DNA of 64,000 nucleotides from an uncultured Burkholderiales bacterium (lineage in GTDB: Bacteria > Pseudomonadota > Gammaproteobacteria > Burkholderiales > Burkholderiaceae_C): positions 1 to 64,000 of the forward strand of contig CAMFGY010000016.1 of NCBI GenBank assembly GCA_945952065.1, written 5' to 3'. Below are positions 54,014 to 63,311 of this stretch, piece after piece; positions within the stretch are counted from its first letter, which is position 1; each line of letters begins with the position of its first letter. The translations under genes were made by a program, and so were the position numbers. The notes under the pieces are model-generated. The model saw nothing but the letters and a program-made list of their open reading frames with translations, was not told the origin of the DNA and did not search any database.

Positions 54014-56308
54014 TCAGCGTGCGGCGTTGGCATCGGCCACGGTCAGGGCCGTCATATTGACGATGCGCCGCACGGTGGCTGAAGGTGTCAACACATGCAC
54101 CGGCTTGGCTGCACCCAGCAGCACGGGCCCGATGGCGATGCCGCCTCCGGCCGTGGTCTTCAGCAGGTTGTAGGAGATGTTGGCGGCATCGATATTGGGC
54201 AGCACCAGCAAATTGGCTTCACCGCTGAGCGTGCTGTTGGGCATCAGCACTTTGCGGTAGCCTGCGTCCAAGGCGGTGTCGCCGTGCATTTCACCGTCCA
54301 CCTCCAGCCAGGGGGCGGAGCTCTGAATCAGGCCCAGGGCCTCGCGCATTTTGACGGCCGACGGCTGGTTGCTGGAGCCGAAATTGCTGTGCGAGAGCAG
54401 GGCGGCCTTGGGGCGAATGCCGAAGCGCATCAGTTCTTCCGCCGCCATGACGGTGATTTCAGCCAGCTGCTCGGCCGTGGGGTCGTAATTGACATGGGTG
54501 TCCACCAAGAAGACTTGGCGACCCGGCAGAATCAGGCCGTTCATGCAGGCGTAATTCTTCACCCCTTGGCGCTTGCCGATCACCTGATCGATGTACTGCA
54601 AATGCATGGCGGTATTGCTCCAGGTGCCGCAGAGCATGCCGTCCACTTCGCCCTTGTGCAGCATCATGCAACCGATCAGGGTCAGGCGCCGGCGCATCTC
54701 GATCTTGGCGAGTTGCTGGGTGACGCCCTTGCGCTCGGTCATGCGGTGATAGCTTTGCCAGTAGTCGCGATAGCGATGGTCGTTTTCGACATTGACGATG
54801 TCGTAATCCTTGCCTTCTTTCAGGCGCAGACCAAAGCGCTCGCAACGCTCCGCGATGACGCCGGGCCGGCCAATCAGCGTGGGCCGTGCCAAGCCTTCGT
54901 CCACCACCACTTGCACCGCACGCAACACCCGCTCTTCTTCGCCCTCGGCGTAGGCCACGCGTTTGGCGGTGGCGCGCTTGGCGACGTTGAAGATGGGCTT
55001 CATCGTGGTGCCGGAGGCATAGACAAAGCTTTGCAGCTTTTCGCGGTAGGCCTCCAAGTCCTGAATCGGGCGGCTCGCCACGCCGGAGGCCATGGCGGCC
55101 TCGGCCACTGCCGGCGCAATCTTCATCATCAAGCGCGGGTCGAAGGGCTTGGGGATCAGATACTCCGGGCCGAAGCTCAGATTGGCGCCCGCATAGGCCG
55201 CCGCCACCACTTCGCTTTGTTCGGCCTGGGCCAACTCGGCAATCGCGCGCACGGCGGCGATTTCCATCTCGTCATTGATGGTGGTGGCACCGCAGTCCAA
55301 GGCGCCGCGGAAGATGTAGGGGAAGCACAGAACGTTGTTGACTTGGTTCGGATAGTCGGTGCGGCCGGTGGCCATCACCGCGTCATCGCGCACCGCCTTG
55401 ACCTGCTCGGGCAGGATTTCCGGCGTTGGGTTGGCCAGCGCAAAAATCATTGGGCGCGGAGCCATCTTGGCCACCATCTCGGGCTTCATCACGCCGCCGG
55501 CCGACAGACCCAGGAACACATCCGCGCCTTCAATGACTTGGCTGAGGCTGCGCAGTTCGGTCTTCTGGGCAAATCCGGCCTTGTCGGGGTCCATCAGCTC
55601 CACGCGGCCCTCATAGACCACACCGGCCAGGTCGGTCACCCAGATGTTTTCCTTCGGCAGCCCCAGCTTGACCAGCAGGCCCAAGCAGGCCAGGGCGGCG
55701 GCGCCCGCGCCCGAAGTCACCAGCTTGACCTGGCGGATGTCTTTGCCCAAGACCTTCAAGCCGTTCAAGAAGGCGGCGCCGACGACGATGGCCGTGCCAT
55801 GCTGGTCGTCGTGGAAGACGGGGATCTTCATGCGCTCGCGCAACTTGCGCTCGACGTAGAAGCAGTCGGGGGCCTTGATGTCTTCGAGGTTGACGCCGCC
55901 AAAGGTGGGTTCCAGCGCGGCAATGATGTCGACCAGTTTGTCGAGGTCGCGTTCGGCGATTTCAAGGTCGAACACATCGATGCCGGCGAACTTTTTGAAC
56001 AGCACGCCCTTGCCTTCCATCACCGGCTTCGAGGCCAGCGGGCCGATGTCGCCCAAGCCCAGCACCGCGGTGCCATTGGTCACCACCGCGACCAAATTGC
56101 CCCGCGAGGTGTAGCGAAAGGCATTGGCCGGGTCGGCGACGATTTCCTCGCAGGCTGCGGCCACCCCGGGGGAGTAGGCGAGCGCCAGATCCCGCTGATT
56201 GACCAATTGCTTGGTCGCAGCAATCGCGATCTTGCCCGGCGTGGGGAACTCGTGATACTCAAGTGCGGCTTGGCGAAACTGGTTGTTCTTTTGTTCTGAG
56301 GTGGGCAT
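54014..56308 (-). CDS. maeB: NADP-dependent malic enzyme with phosphotransacetylase-like domain
   Basis: 764 residues from ATG 56308, the usual size of the MaeB type; the frame is open further upstream but without similarity. The malic N-terminal domain has [11 protein letters not shown], and the metal/substrate site is in [12 protein letters not shown]. The NADP-binding domain has [16 protein letters not shown]. The C-terminal 330 residues form a PTA-like domain ([62 protein letters not shown]), which is regulatory in characterised MaeB enzymes. It decarboxylates malate to pyruvate. It is divergent from a DctS-like malate-sensor kinase gene. Confidence 0.95.
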   Translation of the reverse strand: MPTSEQKNNQFRQAALEYHEFPTPGKIAIAATKQLVNQRDLALAYSPGVAAACEEIVADPANAFRYTSRGNLVAVVTNGTAVLGLGDIGPLASKPVMEGKGVLFKKFAGIDVFDLEIAERDLDKLVDIIAALEPTFGGVNLEDIKAPDCFYVERKLRERMKIPVFHDDQHGTAIVVGAAFLNGLKVLGKDIRQVKLVTSGAGAAALACLGLLVKLGLPKENIWVTDLAGVVYEGRVELMDPDKAGFAQKTELRSLSQVIEGADVFLGLSAGGVMKPEMVAKMAPRPMIFALANPTPEILPEQVKAVRDDAVMATGRTDYPNQVNNVLCFPYIFRGALDCGATTINDEMEIAAVRAIAELAQAEQSEVVAAAYAGANLSFGPEYLIPKPFDPRLMMKIAPAVAEAAMASGVASRPIQDLEAYREKLQSFVYASGTTMKPIFNVAKRATAKRVAYAEGEEERVLRAVQVVVDEGLARPTLIGRPGVIAERCERFGLRLKEGKDYDIVNVENDHRYRDYWQSYHRMTERKGVTQQLAKIEMRRRLTLIGCMMLHKGEVDGMLCGTWSNTAMHLQYIDQVIGKRQGVKNYACMNGLILPGRQVFLVDTHVNYDPTAEQLAEITVMAAEELMRFGIRPKAALLSHSNFGSSNQPSAVKMREALGLIQSSAPWLEVDGEMHGDTALDAGYRKVLMPNSTLSGEANLLVLPNIDAANISYNLLKTTAGGGIAIGPVLLGAAKPVHVLTPSATVRRIVNMTALTVADANAAR

Positions 56309-56555
56309 GGTGCTGTTTCTCTCGGCAAGCCAGTAAGGCCATGGGGCGACGGCGCCGACCAAGGCGGCCGGCGATTGTAAAAGCCGCAGCCAGGGGGCGG
56401 GCCCTGCTGCGCACAGTGCAAGTGTCAGCGGTCTTGCCCCTTTGGCGATACGCGGAAATGCGCATCTTGCGGCAAGGGCAGTCAAAGGATACTGCGAGCT
56501 GGAAAATCTTGTGCCGCCCTTTGCAGTTCTCCCCAGCTCTTGCCCCACGATTGTG

Positions 56556-58625
56556 ATGCCCGCATACAAATCCGCAGCCCTGCCGCGCGCCTGGCGTTGG
56601 CGTCGCGCCTTGCTGTGGGGGGCATTGGTGGCTTTGCTGCTGGTGGCGCAGTCCTTGTTGCTCGCACTGACGATCAGCTACGAGTCCGCGCGGGCGCAAG
56701 AGAAAGTGGACGATGTCGCAGCCGAGGTGGCAGCGCATGTGAAACAAATTGCCGGGCGTGATCTGCAAGGCTTGCAAGGGCTGTTGTGGGAGAGCCCGCA
56801 AACTGCGCGTTGGAGTGCAGATGCCAGCGAGCTGCTGCGCCGCACCCGGGCCCTGCTGCGCATTGAATACCGCGACGCCCGGCGTGAGGTGCTGCAGTCG
56901 GTGGATTCGCCCTATGTCACCCCGCTGTTCGCCAAAATTGCACGCGAGCATTTGGAGATTGAAACCGAGCTGGCCTGCGAGGCGGCCCTGCGCCAGGGCT
57001 CGCAGCTCTATTCACGCAGCTACTTCATCCCTTTGCCGGGTGGCGAAGGGCTGGAAGTGGTCGACCTGTGCCTGCCGCAACTGCGCGCGGGCCAGGCTTC
57101 GGCCTATATCGTGGGCACCATCAGCCTGCGTTATTTGCTGGAAGACGCCGTCACCCCCGACCAGGCGCGCGGCCACGAGCTGAGCTTTGTCGAAGGCGAT
57201 GGCACGCGCTTGGCGCGTACCGGCTTGAACCGAGGCGCGGGCCACTATCTGGCGGAGCGTTTGGTCGATTTGCCCGGCTTGTCCTTGTTGATGAAGGTGG
57301 ACAGCGCGGCCGGCCGACCCCGCCTGATTCCCAATCTGGCCACGGCCTTGGTTTTGGGGCTGTCATTGCTCTTGTTTGTGGTGGTCTTGATATTGGCCCG
57401 CGACGGACGGCGCCGCGCCTATGCCGAACATGCTTTGGCGGAGTCGCTGGCATTTCGCCATGCGATGGAGAACTCGCTGATCACGGGCCTGCGCGCGCGC
57501 GATCTAAGCGGCATCGTCACTTACGTCAACCCGGCGTTTTGTCATATGGTGGGCTTTCAAGCAGCGGAGCTTTTGGGCCAGATCACGCCGCCTTACTGGC
57601 CTGCTGAATTTGTCGATGAATACCGGCGCCGCCATGCGGACCGCAGCGCGCGCTGGGAGGCGGGCCAAGACCCGCGCCAAGGCTTTGAGACCGTGTTCAT
57701 GCGCAAGAACGGCGAGCGCTTTCCGGTGATGATTTTTGAAGCTCCCTTGTTGAATGCCCAAGGGGTGCAAACCGGGTGGATGAGCGCGGTGCTGGATGTC
57801 AGTGACCAGCGCCGCATGGAAGAGCTGGCGCGCCAGCAACAAGACCGGCTGCAGGCGACCGCTCGATTGGCCACCGTGGGCGAAATGGCCTCCTTGCTCA
57901 GCCATGAGCTGAACCAGCCATTGGCCGCCATTGCCAGCTATGCCACCGCCTCGCTGAATCTGCTCAAGTTGCAGGGCGATGACCCAATGACTCCCGATAT
58001 GGTGAGGCAGGCGGTCACCCGCATTGCCGAGCAGGCCGAGCGCGCCGGGCGTGTCATCAAAAGCGTGCATGACTTTGTGCGCCGCCGCGATCAGGCGCGC
58101 GAAGCCATTGGCGTCAACGATCTGTTTGATGCGGTGCTGCCCCTGGTGCGTTTGCAAGCGCGCAAGAGTGGCACCCGCATCGAGGTGGACATGCCGGAGC
58201 CGGCGCCGCGTGTGCGCTGCGATCGCACCATGGTTGAGCAGGTCTTGCTCAACCTGACCCGCAATGGCATCCAAGCCATGGAGCCGCACACACCGCAGGC
58301 CGAGCGGCTGCTGCGTTTGCAGGCCCGGCCCAGCCTGGATCAGCGCTGGATCTGTCTGGCCGTCATCGACCATGGCCCCGGCATTGCCCCCGAAGTGGCC
58401 AAGCAGCTTTACACCCCGTTTTTCACCACCCGCTCGGAAGGCATGGGCCTGGGCCTGAGCTTGTGCCGCACAGTGGTGGAGCAACATGGCGGCGCGCTGG
58501 ACTTCCAGAATCTGGAAGGGCCTGCTGGCAAAGTCAGGGGCACCGAGTTCCGTTTCACCTTGCCTGCGGCCAGCGCCCAGGCCTCGAACCTGTCGATTGA
58601 ACCTGAGGGAGACATGCCCCCATGA
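56556..58625 (+). CDS. DctS-like C4-dicarboxylate sensor histidine kinase
   Basis: 689 residues from ATG 56556. Two membrane helices (about residues 15-38 and 250-272) flank a periplasmic sensing domain. A PAS/PAC unit (FRHAMENSLITGLRARDLSGIVTYVNPAFCHMVGF) and the H-box EMASLLSHELNQPLAAIASYA follow, then an ATPase with LLNLTRNGIQAME, DHGPGIAPE and GLGLSLCRTVVEQHGG. The build matches DctS of Rhodobacter-type DctSR systems. It diverges from maeB (247 bases between starts), which fits malate/succinate sensing. The regulator start overlaps its stop by four bases. Confidence 0.85.
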   Translation: MPAYKSAALPRAWRWRRALLWGALVALLLVAQSLLLALTISYESARAQEKVDDVAAEVAAHVKQIAGRDLQGLQGLLWESPQTARWSADASELLRRTRALLRIEYRDARREVLQSVDSPYVTPLFAKIAREHLEIETELACEAALRQGSQLYSRSYFIPLPGGEGLEVVDLCLPQLRAGQASAYIVGTISLRYLLEDAVTPDQARGHELSFVEGDGTRLARTGLNRGAGHYLAERLVDLPGLSLLMKVDSAAGRPRLIPNLATALVLGLSLLLFVVVLILARDGRRRAYAEHALAESLAFRHAMENSLITGLRARDLSGIVTYVNPAFCHMVGFQAAELLGQITPPYWPAEFVDEYRRRHADRSARWEAGQDPRQGFETVFMRKNGERFPVMIFEAPLLNAQGVQTGWMSAVLDVSDQRRMEELARQQQDRLQATARLATVGEMASLLSHELNQPLAAIASYATASLNLLKLQGDDPMTPDMVRQAVTRIAEQAERAGRVIKSVHDFVRRRDQAREAIGVNDLFDAVLPLVRLQARKSGTRIEVDMPEPAPRVRCDRTMVEQVLLNLTRNGIQAMEPHTPQAERLLRLQARPSLDQRWICLAVIDHGPGIAPEVAKQLYTPFFTTRSEGMGLGLSLCRTVVEQHGGALDFQNLEGPAGKVRGTEFRFTLPAASAQASNLSIEPEGDMPP

Positions 58626-59269
58626 GCCGAAAACTGCCGATGGTCTATTTGGTCGATGACGAAGACGTGGTGCGCGATGCCCTGGGCTGGTTGCTGCGAT
58701 CACGCCGCTTGTTGTCGGAGGGCTTTGCCAGCGCCGAAGCGTTTGAGGCCATGTTGGAGGCGCTGCCCGCGGGCGGGCAAGACTGGCCGAACGCACCGTC
58801 TTGCCTTTTGCTGGATGTGCGCATGCCCGGCATGAGTGGGCTGGCGCTGTTTGAGCGCTTGATCGAGCGCGGGCTCTGCGGCGAGCATGCGGCCCTGCCG
58901 GTGATCTTTCTCACCGGACATGGTGATGTGCCCACCGCAGTGGCTGCCGTCAAACGGGGCGCTTTTGATTTTGTTGAGAAGCCTTTTTCCGACAACACCT
59001 TGGTCGACCGGATTGAGCAAGCGTTGGCCATCAGCGAACGGGCCATCAGTGAGCGGGAGCAGCACCAGCACATGGCCAAGCGACTGGCCGAGCTGACCGA
59101 GCGCGAGCGGGAAGTGATGACGCTGGTGGTGCAAGCCCTGCCCAACAAGCTGATTGCCGACCAACTCAATATCAGCGTGAGGACCGTGGAGGTGCACCGC
59201 GCGCGCGTGTTCGAGAAGATGAACGTCAAGTCCGCCGTGGAGTTGAGCAATTTGCTGCGTGAAGACTGA
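58622..59269 (+). CDS. FixJ/DctR-type response regulator
   Basis: 215 residues. The receiver has VYLVDDEDVVRDA, phospho-acceptor Asp in LLLDVRMPGMSG, FLTGHGDVPTAVAA and DFVEKPFSD. A LuxR-type helix-turn-helix follows (LTEREREVMTLVVQALPNKLIADQLNISVRTVEVHRARVFEKM). It overlaps the sensor gene (ATGA) and so is its likely partner. By analogy with DctR it would activate C4-dicarboxylate uptake genes, which are not in this window. Confidence 0.9.
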   Translation: MSRKLPMVYLVDDEDVVRDALGWLLRSRRLLSEGFASAEAFEAMLEALPAGGQDWPNAPSCLLLDVRMPGMSGLALFERLIERGLCGEHAALPVIFLTGHGDVPTAVAAVKRGAFDFVEKPFSDNTLVDRIEQALAISERAISEREQHQHMAKRLAELTEREREVMTLVVQALPNKLIADQLNISVRTVEVHRARVFEKMNVKSAVELSNLLRED

Positions 59270-59285
59270 GCAAACGCCGTATCCC

Positions 59286-60635
59286 TCAGGAAAACAACGC
59301 TTGCGCGCAGGCGCGGGCGCGTTGTGGCACGGTGCCAGCCAGGGCCACAGCGGGCCGTGCCGAACCCGGGGCCAGTAACTGCTCAAAAACCGCTTGAATC
59401 TGCTGCGGCCTGACGGCCCGCAACTGCGCCAGGGTTTGCGCCGGGTCCCGCAGCTGGCCATAGCTGAACAGCTCTTGCGCGGCCGCTTCCATGCGTCGTG
59501 CGGGCTGCTCCATGCCGCGCAGTGCGCGCATCTGCAACTGTTTGCGTGCCCGCGCCAAGGCCACTTTGTCCAGCGGGCCTTGGGCATGGCGACGCAGCAG
59601 CTGATGCACCGCTTGCAAAAACTCCTCGGCTTGGGCCGGGGCGGTGGCTCCCTCGATCAGAAACTGCCCAGAGAGCGGCTGGATATCGGCGGAGGCCGCC
59701 ACGTGATAGGCCAGGCCGCGGCGCTCGCGGATTTCATCCAACAGGGGTGAGCTCATGCCTTCGCCCAGCAGCGAAGCGGCCAGCACATGGGGCAGATGCT
59801 GGGTGCTGCGAACATCGCCCAGGGAAGGGGCCTCGAAGCCGAGCAAGACCTGGCATTGGCCCGTGCCGGCCAGACGTTTGGCCTTCAGGCCGCCCTGCCA
59901 GACCGGCGCACTCAAGGTGTTGGGGCTGCCGCTGGGCATGGCGCCAAAAGCGCGCTCCACCCGGCGCGAAAAAGCCTCGGGGTCGACCGGGCCGGCCGCC
60001 GTCACCACCACATTGCAGGCGGTGTATTGCGCCTGGGCATAGGCCAAGAGTTCGTCGCGGCTGAAGCGCAGGATATTGGCACGGCTGCCGATGATGGGGC
60101 GGCCCGCGGCATGGTGCGAGCCGTAGCAGGCGCGGTCCAGCAACTGGAAGGCCACACTGGTGGGGTCGTCCTCAAACTCACTGAACTCTTGCTCGATCAC
60201 GCGTCGCTCGCGTTCCAACTCGTCGGCTGGGAAGCTGCTGTTGAGCACGATATCGGCCAGCCAGTCGACAAAGGCATGCAAGTCGCCCGGCAAACCCTCG
60301 ATGTGATAGGCCGTGTGATCTTTGTCGGTATGGGCATTGACCTCGGCGCCCAGGGCTTCGGCGTCTAGATTGATGCGCTGACAGTCGCGCGTGGCCGTGC
60401 CTTTGAAAGCCATGTGCTCGACCACATGGCTGATGCCATTGAGCCGCGCGCTTTCATGCAGGCTGCCGGTGCGGATGAACACGCTCAGACTCACCGTTTG
60501 GCGCCAGGGCATGGGGATGGTGACGGTGCGCAGGCCGTTGGTCAGCGTGCTGAGATGGAGGGGGTGAGCAACAGTCAATGGATTCAAGCGTGTGGCCAAG
60601 CAGGGCGGAGGAGCGAGTGTCGCCCAATCTTGCAT
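59286..60635 (-). CDS. M16-family zinc peptidase
   Basis: 449 residues. The inverted zinc motif HVVEH with the distal Glu in ERRVIEQEFSEF is in the N-terminal half (SLHESARLNGISHVVEHMAFKGTATRD). The inactive C-terminal half has the usual LLGEGMSSPLLDEIRERRGLAYHV. It resembles the single-chain bacterial processing peptidase of the PqqL/YmxG type. No signal peptide, so cytoplasmic. It converges with dctR (16 bases apart) and is divergent from the GNAT gene, with 49 bases between starts. Confidence 0.92.
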   Translation of the reverse strand: MQDWATLAPPPCLATRLNPLTVAHPLHLSTLTNGLRTVTIPMPWRQTVSLSVFIRTGSLHESARLNGISHVVEHMAFKGTATRDCQRINLDAEALGAEVNAHTDKDHTAYHIEGLPGDLHAFVDWLADIVLNSSFPADELERERRVIEQEFSEFEDDPTSVAFQLLDRACYGSHHAAGRPIIGSRANILRFSRDELLAYAQAQYTACNVVVTAAGPVDPEAFSRRVERAFGAMPSGSPNTLSAPVWQGGLKAKRLAGTGQCQVLLGFEAPSLGDVRSTQHLPHVLAASLLGEGMSSPLLDEIRERRGLAYHVAASADIQPLSGQFLIEGATAPAQAEEFLQAVHQLLRRHAQGPLDKVALARARKQLQMRALRGMEQPARRMEAAAQELFSYGQLRDPAQTLAQLRAVRPQQIQAVFEQLLAPGSARPAVALAGTVPQRARACAQALFS

Positions 60636-60684
60636 TCAAGAGGGCGAACGGCAGTATGGCCCGACTTGGCCCTACAGTCTGGGC

Positions 60685-61269
60685 ATGCAAATTGAAATGG
60701 CCCAACTGCTGGCTGCAGCGATCGAGACCCCTCGTCTGACTTTAGAGCCGCTGCGCGCCGCCCACGCCGAGGCTTTTTTTGAAGCGCTGCAGCAAGATGC
60801 GGCGCTGTATCAATGGATTTCCATGCCCAAACCCGAGAGCTTGGCCGCGCTGCGTGCGCATTGGCGGGGCCTTGAAGAACGCCGCCGCTCGCCCGATGGC
60901 TTGTACGCCTGGCCCATCTGGGCGGTGCGCCGCAAATCAGACGGCGCGTATTTGGGGCGCGTGGATGCTGAAGTTTCATCCCAACTGAGCGCCGACAACC
61001 TGGGCTTTTATGTCTTCAGCAAGTACTGGGGGCAAGGCTATGCCAGCGAGGCCGCAGGGGCCGCGGTGCACGCGCTGGCCGCGCGAGGCGTGAGCCGATT
61101 TGTGGCGACGGTCACCGTCGGCAACACCGCCTCGGGTCGGGTGCTGAAAAAGCTGGGCTTCGAATTCAGCCGCATCCTGCCCGGCAATGATGTGATTCGC
61201 GGCGAGCCGATGGACGACGAGGAGTATGTGTTGTCCCTGGCAAGCGAACGTGGCGCTGCGGGCGCTTGA
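60685..61269 (+). CDS. GNAT N-acetyltransferase (RimJ/RimL type)
   Basis: 194 residues from ATG 60685. Family motifs are IETPRLTLEPLRAAHAEAFFEAL, LGFYVFSKYWGQGYASEAAGAAVHAL (acetyl-CoA loop) and VGNTASGRVLKKLGFEF. It presumably acetylates an amino group of a protein or small molecule; the substrate is unknown. TACAGT lies six bases before the ATG and no ribosome-binding site is seen, so it may be leaderless. It ends two bases before the stop of the convergent EamA gene. Confidence 0.88.
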   Translation: MQIEMAQLLAAAIETPRLTLEPLRAAHAEAFFEALQQDAALYQWISMPKPESLAALRAHWRGLEERRRSPDGLYAWPIWAVRRKSDGAYLGRVDAEVSSQLSADNLGFYVFSKYWGQGYASEAAGAAVHALAARGVSRFVATVTVGNTASGRVLKKLGFEFSRILPGNDVIRGEPMDDEEYVLSLASERGAAGA

Positions 61270-61271
61270 GA

Positions 61272-62162
61272 TCACGCGGACGACGCTTGGCGGCGCAGCA
61301 GCCATCGCTGAGCAAAGCTGTTGACGACGAGCCCGAGCAAGATCAGACCCATGCCAAAGAGCTGCGAAGCGCTGCTGCGGTGATTGAAGATCAAGGCCGC
61401 GAACAGCAGGGCAAAAAGCGGCACCAGCAAAGCCATGGGAGCGACTTCGGCCGCGCTATAGCGCGTCAGCAAGGCGTTCCACACTCCATAGCCCAAGAGC
61501 GTGGTCGGATAGACCTGGAAGGCCAATGAGACCATAGCCATGCCTTGTAGCTGCTGGGGCAAGGCCGTGAAGACGGTGCTGCCCGAACTCGCATAGGCCA
61601 TCGCAAACAAAGGCAAGGGCGCGAACAAGCTGGACCAAACCAAGAATGCCAAGACTTGCTCCGGCTTGAGCTGCGCGTGCTGGATCAGCAGATTGGCCTC
61701 GCTCAGCGCAATGGCCGCGCCCAGCACCAGGGCCATGCCGGCAATGCTGGCGTTGCCGCTGCTGGATAGCAGCACCCAGACAAAGCCCAGCAGAGCGATG
61801 GCGGCACCCAGGCGCTGATGGCGAAGCCATGGTCGCTTCAGCCACCACAAGCCCAAAAGCGGTGTGATGAAGGCGCTGGACTGCAGCAACCAGGCTGCCA
61901 GACCGGGGCTCAGGCCGGCACGCAAGCTCAGCGTCACCGCGCCCCAAGTGCCGACGCCAAAGGCCAAACCGTAGCCCGCCAGCCAATGCCAGCCCAGCGC
62001 AGGGCGGGGCAGCAGCAACACCAGGGGAAAGGCGGTCAGCGTGAAGCGAAGTCCCGCCAACACCCAGGGGTCGATATGGGCTACGCCGAGTTTGATGAAG
62101 GAGAAATTCAGCCCCCACAAGGCGGTAACGGCGGCGGCAAGGCCAAGGTCTTTGAGTTTCAT
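61272..62162 (-). CDS. EamA-family (DMT) transporter
   Basis: 296 residues from ATG 62162, the standard length, with about ten hydrophobic helices in two EamA repeats (LAAAVTALWGLNFSFIKLGVAHIDPWVLAGLRF and LVWSSLFAPLPLFAMAYASSG). Members export amino acids or other metabolites across the inner membrane, e.g. YdcZ/RhaT relatives; the cargo is unknown. It is divergent from a LysR-type regulator gene (216 bases between starts), which probably controls it. Confidence 0.9.
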   Translation of the reverse strand: MKLKDLGLAAAVTALWGLNFSFIKLGVAHIDPWVLAGLRFTLTAFPLVLLLPRPALGWHWLAGYGLAFGVGTWGAVTLSLRAGLSPGLAAWLLQSSAFITPLLGLWWLKRPWLRHQRLGAAIALLGFVWVLLSSSGNASIAGMALVLGAAIALSEANLLIQHAQLKPEQVLAFLVWSSLFAPLPLFAMAYASSGSTVFTALPQQLQGMAMVSLAFQVYPTTLLGYGVWNALLTRYSAAEVAPMALLVPLFALLFAALIFNHRSSASQLFGMGLILLGLVVNSFAQRWLLRRQASSA

Positions 62163-62378
62163 CAGGGGGATCCGTGCTGGTGCGGGGCGAGTGTTGAGCT
62201 GGCGTTGGGTTGGCGCAGGGCCATTGCCAGCCCGACGAAAAGTCGGGTCGATGGCATAGCGCAAGAGCTGGAGGGAGATTTTTAATTGCACGAAAAACGA
62301 AGAAAAGCGATCTTTCGTCACGTTGAGTCTGCGTAAATTGCACAATCAATCTGGGCTGCCCGGCGCAGCGTTTTTTTC

Positions 62379-63272
62379 ATGAAGTCCATGGCCAAACCCA
62401 CCTTGCCATCCCTGGCGGCACTGCAATCGTTTGAAGCAACAGCGCGTCTGGGCAGCTTGACCAAAGCGGCGCAGGAGCGCCATCTCACCCACAGCGCCAT
62501 CAGCCGTCATGTGCAGGCCCTGGAGCATTGGTGCGGACAAGCCCTGTTTGAGCGCATCGGCCCCAAGCTGGTCTTGAATGCAGCCGGCCAGCGATTGCGA
62601 TTGCGTTTGAATGAGCCTTTGCAGGCCATGCATGCGGCACTGGACCTGGGTGGCTTGCCTCTTGAGCCTCTGCGACTCAAGGTTTTGCTCTTGACCTCCA
62701 TGGCCAGCACTTGGTTGATGCCGCGCTTGCCGGACTTTGCGCGGCGCTGCCCTCAGATCTCTTTGTCGGTGGAGGCTGGCTATGAGATGGTGGGCCTGCC
62801 GCCTTTGCAGGCGGTGGTGGCGATTCGCTTTGGCCACTTTGCTCGCACCGGCTTGCGTTGCCACCGCTTGTGGTTTGACCGCATGGTGGCGGTGGCTGCA
62901 CCCGATTGGGTGCAGCGTTATGGCACGCAGCCCTCAGAGTGGCCCGCCAGCCAGTTGCTTCGCCACAGCCATGAGGCATGGCCACTGCGCTTGCCCGCCG
63001 CTGCGCAAAGCGCTGCCGTGGCGGGCGGTACCTACAAATTGGCCGCGCCCGAGGGCTATGAGTTCAATGACGCCTTGCTCTTGGCGCATGCGGCCCTGGT
63101 CGGCTGTGGCGTTGCTTGGTTGCGGTATTCCTTGGTGAGGGCCTTGGTCGAAGAGGGGCGCTTATGCCTCTTGGCGCAAAGTGAGCAGCTGTCCGACAAA
63201 TCGGCTTGGCTGGTGTCTCGTGAAGACACGGCCGAGCTGCCGGCCGTGCGCGAGTTCTGCCACTGGGCCTAG
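62379..63272 (+). CDS. LysR-family transcriptional regulator (GcvA-like)
   Basis: 297 residues. The N-terminal winged helix is SLAALQSFEATARLGSLTKAAQERHLTHSAISRHVQALEHW, followed by a linker helix and a PBP2 effector domain ending LCLLAQSEQLSDKSAWLVSRED. It resembles the GcvA/AmpR branch. It is divergent from the EamA exporter gene, a common arrangement for a regulator and its target. The shared 216-base region is the place to look for a T-N11-A operator. Confidence 0.92.
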   Translation: MKSMAKPTLPSLAALQSFEATARLGSLTKAAQERHLTHSAISRHVQALEHWCGQALFERIGPKLVLNAAGQRLRLRLNEPLQAMHAALDLGGLPLEPLRLKVLLLTSMASTWLMPRLPDFARRCPQISLSVEAGYEMVGLPPLQAVVAIRFGHFARTGLRCHRLWFDRMVAVAAPDWVQRYGTQPSEWPASQLLRHSHEAWPLRLPAAAQSAAVAGGTYKLAAPEGYEFNDALLLAHAALVGCGVAWLRYSLVRALVEEGRLCLLAQSEQLSDKSAWLVSREDTAELPAVREFCHWA

Positions 63273-63311
63273 GCGCAAACGCCGGGCGAGGCCTGAGCGG
63301 CCCCACAGGGT

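Noticed and set aside
54095-56299. 734-codon plus-strand open frame
   Set aside because: Antisense of maeB, a typical GC-rich shadow frame.
63273-63311. Terminator between the LysR and methyltransferase genes
   Set aside because: Only 39 bases, with no convincing stem followed by a T-tract.
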